NCBI GenBank assembly: GCA_040902425.1
Contig: JBBDXI010000066.1
Span: 1 to 23,469 of the forward strand
Direction: 5' to 3'
Origin: JBBDXI01 sp040902425
GTDB taxonomy: Bacteria > Planctomycetota > Phycisphaerae > Phycisphaerales > UBA1924
DNA: 23,469 nt
Notes under the pieces: generated by a model
Told to the model about the DNA's origin: nothing
Databases searched by the model: none
What the model saw: the letters and a program-made list of their open reading frames with translations, nothing else
Shown here: piece by piece, positions 21,903 to 23,469 of the stretch
How the letters are laid out: every line of letters starts with the position of its first letter
Position numbering within the stretch: the first letter of the stretch is position 1
Translations under genes and position numbers: made by a program

Positions 21903-23469
21903 CGCTCCCGCGGGGACGCTTCGGCCGCCACCGCCCCCCACGCGCCCGTGTCCGCTCGGATGCGCCCCGGCTCCACCTGCCACGGCATCATCGGGCGCGG
22001 CCAGGCCGTCCTCCTCCCCGCCGCGTCCGTTCGCTCGACCCCGATCCGGATGGACCCCTCGCCGTCGATCGCGCCCGCCGGGACGGGGATGTGCGCCACC
22101 CACCGGTCGGCCAGTCGCGAGACGCTCGCGCCGGGGAGCATGCCATCCCCCGTCCGCTCCAGGGCCCGCTCATCCGCCACGCCCCCGCGGCTGGTCACGC
22201 GCAGCACCGCCGCCGAGTGCCCCCGCGGCCCGAGCCAGACGCGCACAGTCTCATCCGCGGCCGGGGCCCTGCCATCCGGGCCCGGCGGCGACTTGCACTC
22301 CAGGTAGACCCACCACCCGCTCCCCGAATCGGCCTCTCGCCGGCTCAGCACGGCGGCCGTCGCCCAGTCCGGGCCCGCGCCCATCGCCGCGTCGGGGGCG
22401 CCGGCCAGTAGCCCCGCCATGGACCAGTCGCCGGTGAAGGGCGACATGGCCAGCCCCGGCGGCGAGACGGGCACGGCGTGCGCCACGACGGCGTGATCGG
22501 CCTTCCACTTCCCCGCGTGGACCTCCAGCCGAGCCGGGGGCCGGCCCGCCCGCGGGGCAGCGCGCCCCTCGCCGTCCTCGGCCGCGACCGCCGTGAGCAC
22601 GCAGGCGGCGAGAGAGGGGACCGGCGCCAGGTCGGGCGCCCGGGCCCCCCCGCCGCACCCGGCCCGCCCGGCCCAGCCCAGGGTCGCCCGCTCCGTCAGG
22701 TTCGCGACGCCCACTTCCGCGAGCACGCCGCCGTCGGCGCGGGGCCCGGCATCATCGACCACCCACGCCGCCGCCGGCGCCTGCGCCTCGAGCCAGGCCG
22801 AGGCCCGCTCCCGGCGCGCCGGCCCCCCCAGGCGCGGGTTCAGCAGGTCATCCCGGAGCGACTTGAGTTCCTCCAGCCTCGTCGGCCACATGGGCGCGGC
22901 ATGGCCATCCTCGAACACCACCACCGCCACGAGGCGACGCCGGATGCGCTCGGCCAGGTCGGCATCCGCCAGCCACAGCCACCCCAGCGCCGCCGCCCAG
23001 CGCGCCTCATCCTGCCGCGCCATCGCCTCGACCACCGGGTCCGCGAAGGCCCGCTCTCCCGCGCTCAGGCCCGGCGGCGGCTCGCCCTCCATCCCCCACG
23101 CGAGGCCCTGGGGCCCCGCCGCCAGCAGCCGGTAGCGCCACCGCCGCACGGGGCTCTGCCGCTCCGGCTCGGCGAGCCTCAGCGCCTGCGCCGAGAGCGA
23201 CGCCTCATCCACGGCGTGCCAGGGGATGGGCCCGCCGGCGCTCGCCCGGGGGTCGCCCATCCAGTTCAGCGCGAGGCGCTGGTCGTTCACCCACACGCCC
23301 TGACCGATCGAGTCCAGGGGCAGGTCCACCGAGATCACCCACGCCCCGGACCCGCTAGGGAGTGTGCTGGCCGCGGCCGGGGTCGCGCGCCACTCCCCCG
23401 GCGGCTCGAGCCAGCCGCCCCAGGCGCCGGCGCCGGCGGGGGCGGCCCGTTCACCGCCCGGCGCCGGCG
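21899..23469 (-). CDS. Unrecognised protein, 5' end outside window
   Basis: The frame is open without a stop from the right edge to TAG at 21899-21901, giving at least 523 residues. A GTG at 23338 lies inside evident coding sequence (GAWVISVDLPLDSIGQG), so I treat the gene as truncated by the window. I do not recognise a family. Trp-rich stretches at both ends (GAWVISVDLPLD-GVWVNDQRLAL and WWVYLECKSPP-ETVRVWLGPRGHSAAVLRV-DRWVAHIPVPAGAI) look like beta-sandwich, carbohydrate-binding-like modules. The middle (ARQDEARWAAALGWLWLADADLAERIRRRL) is helical. Product localisation cannot be judged without the N-terminus. It overlaps the VWA stop codon. Confidence 0.65.
   Translation of the reverse strand, partial: PAPGGERAAPAGAGAWGGWLEPPGEWRATPAAASTLPSGSGAWVISVDLPLDSIGQGVWVNDQRLALNWMGDPRASAGGPIPWHAVDEASLSAQALRLAEPERQSPVRRWRYRLLAAGPQGLAWGMEGEPPPGLSAGERAFADPVVEAMARQDEARWAAALGWLWLADADLAERIRRRLVAVVVFEDGHAAPMWPTRLEELKSLRDDLLNPRLGGPARRERASAWLEAQAPAAAWVVDDAGPRADGGVLAEVGVANLTERATLGWAGRAGCGGGARAPDLAPVPSLAACVLTAVAAEDGEGRAAPRAGRPPARLEVHAGKWKADHAVVAHAVPVSPPGLAMSPFTGDWSMAGLLAGAPDAAMGAGPDWATAAVLSRREADSGSGWWVYLECKSPPGPDGRAPAADETVRVWLGPRGHSAAVLRVTSRGGVADERALERTGDGMLPGASVSRLADRWVAHIPVPAGAIDGEGSIRIGVERTDAAGRRTAWPRPMMPWQVEPGRIRADTGAWGAVAAEASPRER

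Overview
The window is very GC-rich, with a single-contig-like gene order interrupted by two 10-N assembly gaps. It looks like chromosomal DNA of an uncultured planctomycete of the Phycisphaerae type. I infer this from the overall protein style, the paired zinc-ribbon membrane proteins, the BatA/VWA membrane protein, and the combination of a peptidoglycan cluster (murC-murB-ddl-ftsQ) with a lipid A enzyme (LpxI). The taxonomic call is inference. I see no rRNA, tRNA, CRISPR array, transposase or phage gene.

Layout. 1-3831 (minus): the end of a division/cell-wall operon, murC > murB > ddl > start of ftsQ, with tight spacing and an elaborate palindromic structure just before ftsQ. 3924-4166: a small cysteine-rich protein. 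4395-6057 (plus): lpxI and a TlyA-like rRNA methyltransferase without its S4 domain. 6098-7854: a TetR repressor divergent from a short-chain dehydrogenase-like protein; the intergenic region holds a 22-bp palindromic operator and a good sigma70-type promoter. The dehydrogenase lacks the expected catalytic Tyr/Lys. 7865-10011 (minus): Obg GTPase, a Fur-family regulator with degraded metal ligands, and a GNAT acetyltransferase. 10168-14192: two paralogous zinc-ribbon membrane proteins, separated by a HigB/HigA-like pair whose toxin is frameshifted and by an MFS exporter. 14195-15490: ispG (isoprenoid synthesis).

15514-21902 is the most unusual stretch. It holds a secreted SGNH hydrolase, two paralogous alpha/beta hydrolases (one a predicted lipoprotein) flanking a secreted TraB/Tiki-type protein that has a GspG-like pseudopilin domain inserted in it, and then a BatA-like VWA membrane protein. 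21899-23469 is the 3' part of an unrecognised protein whose start lies outside the window.

Two patterns cut across genes. First, at least seven genes, mostly first in their transcription unit, have a TANNNT hexamer ending 5-7 nt before the start codon, as expected for leaderless mRNAs. Genes inside operons have Shine-Dalgarno-like sequences instead. Second, several intergenic palindromes of related sequence (GGCAC-GGC / GCC-TGTG type) and a CGCAGAG-unit repeat suggest dispersed small repeat families.
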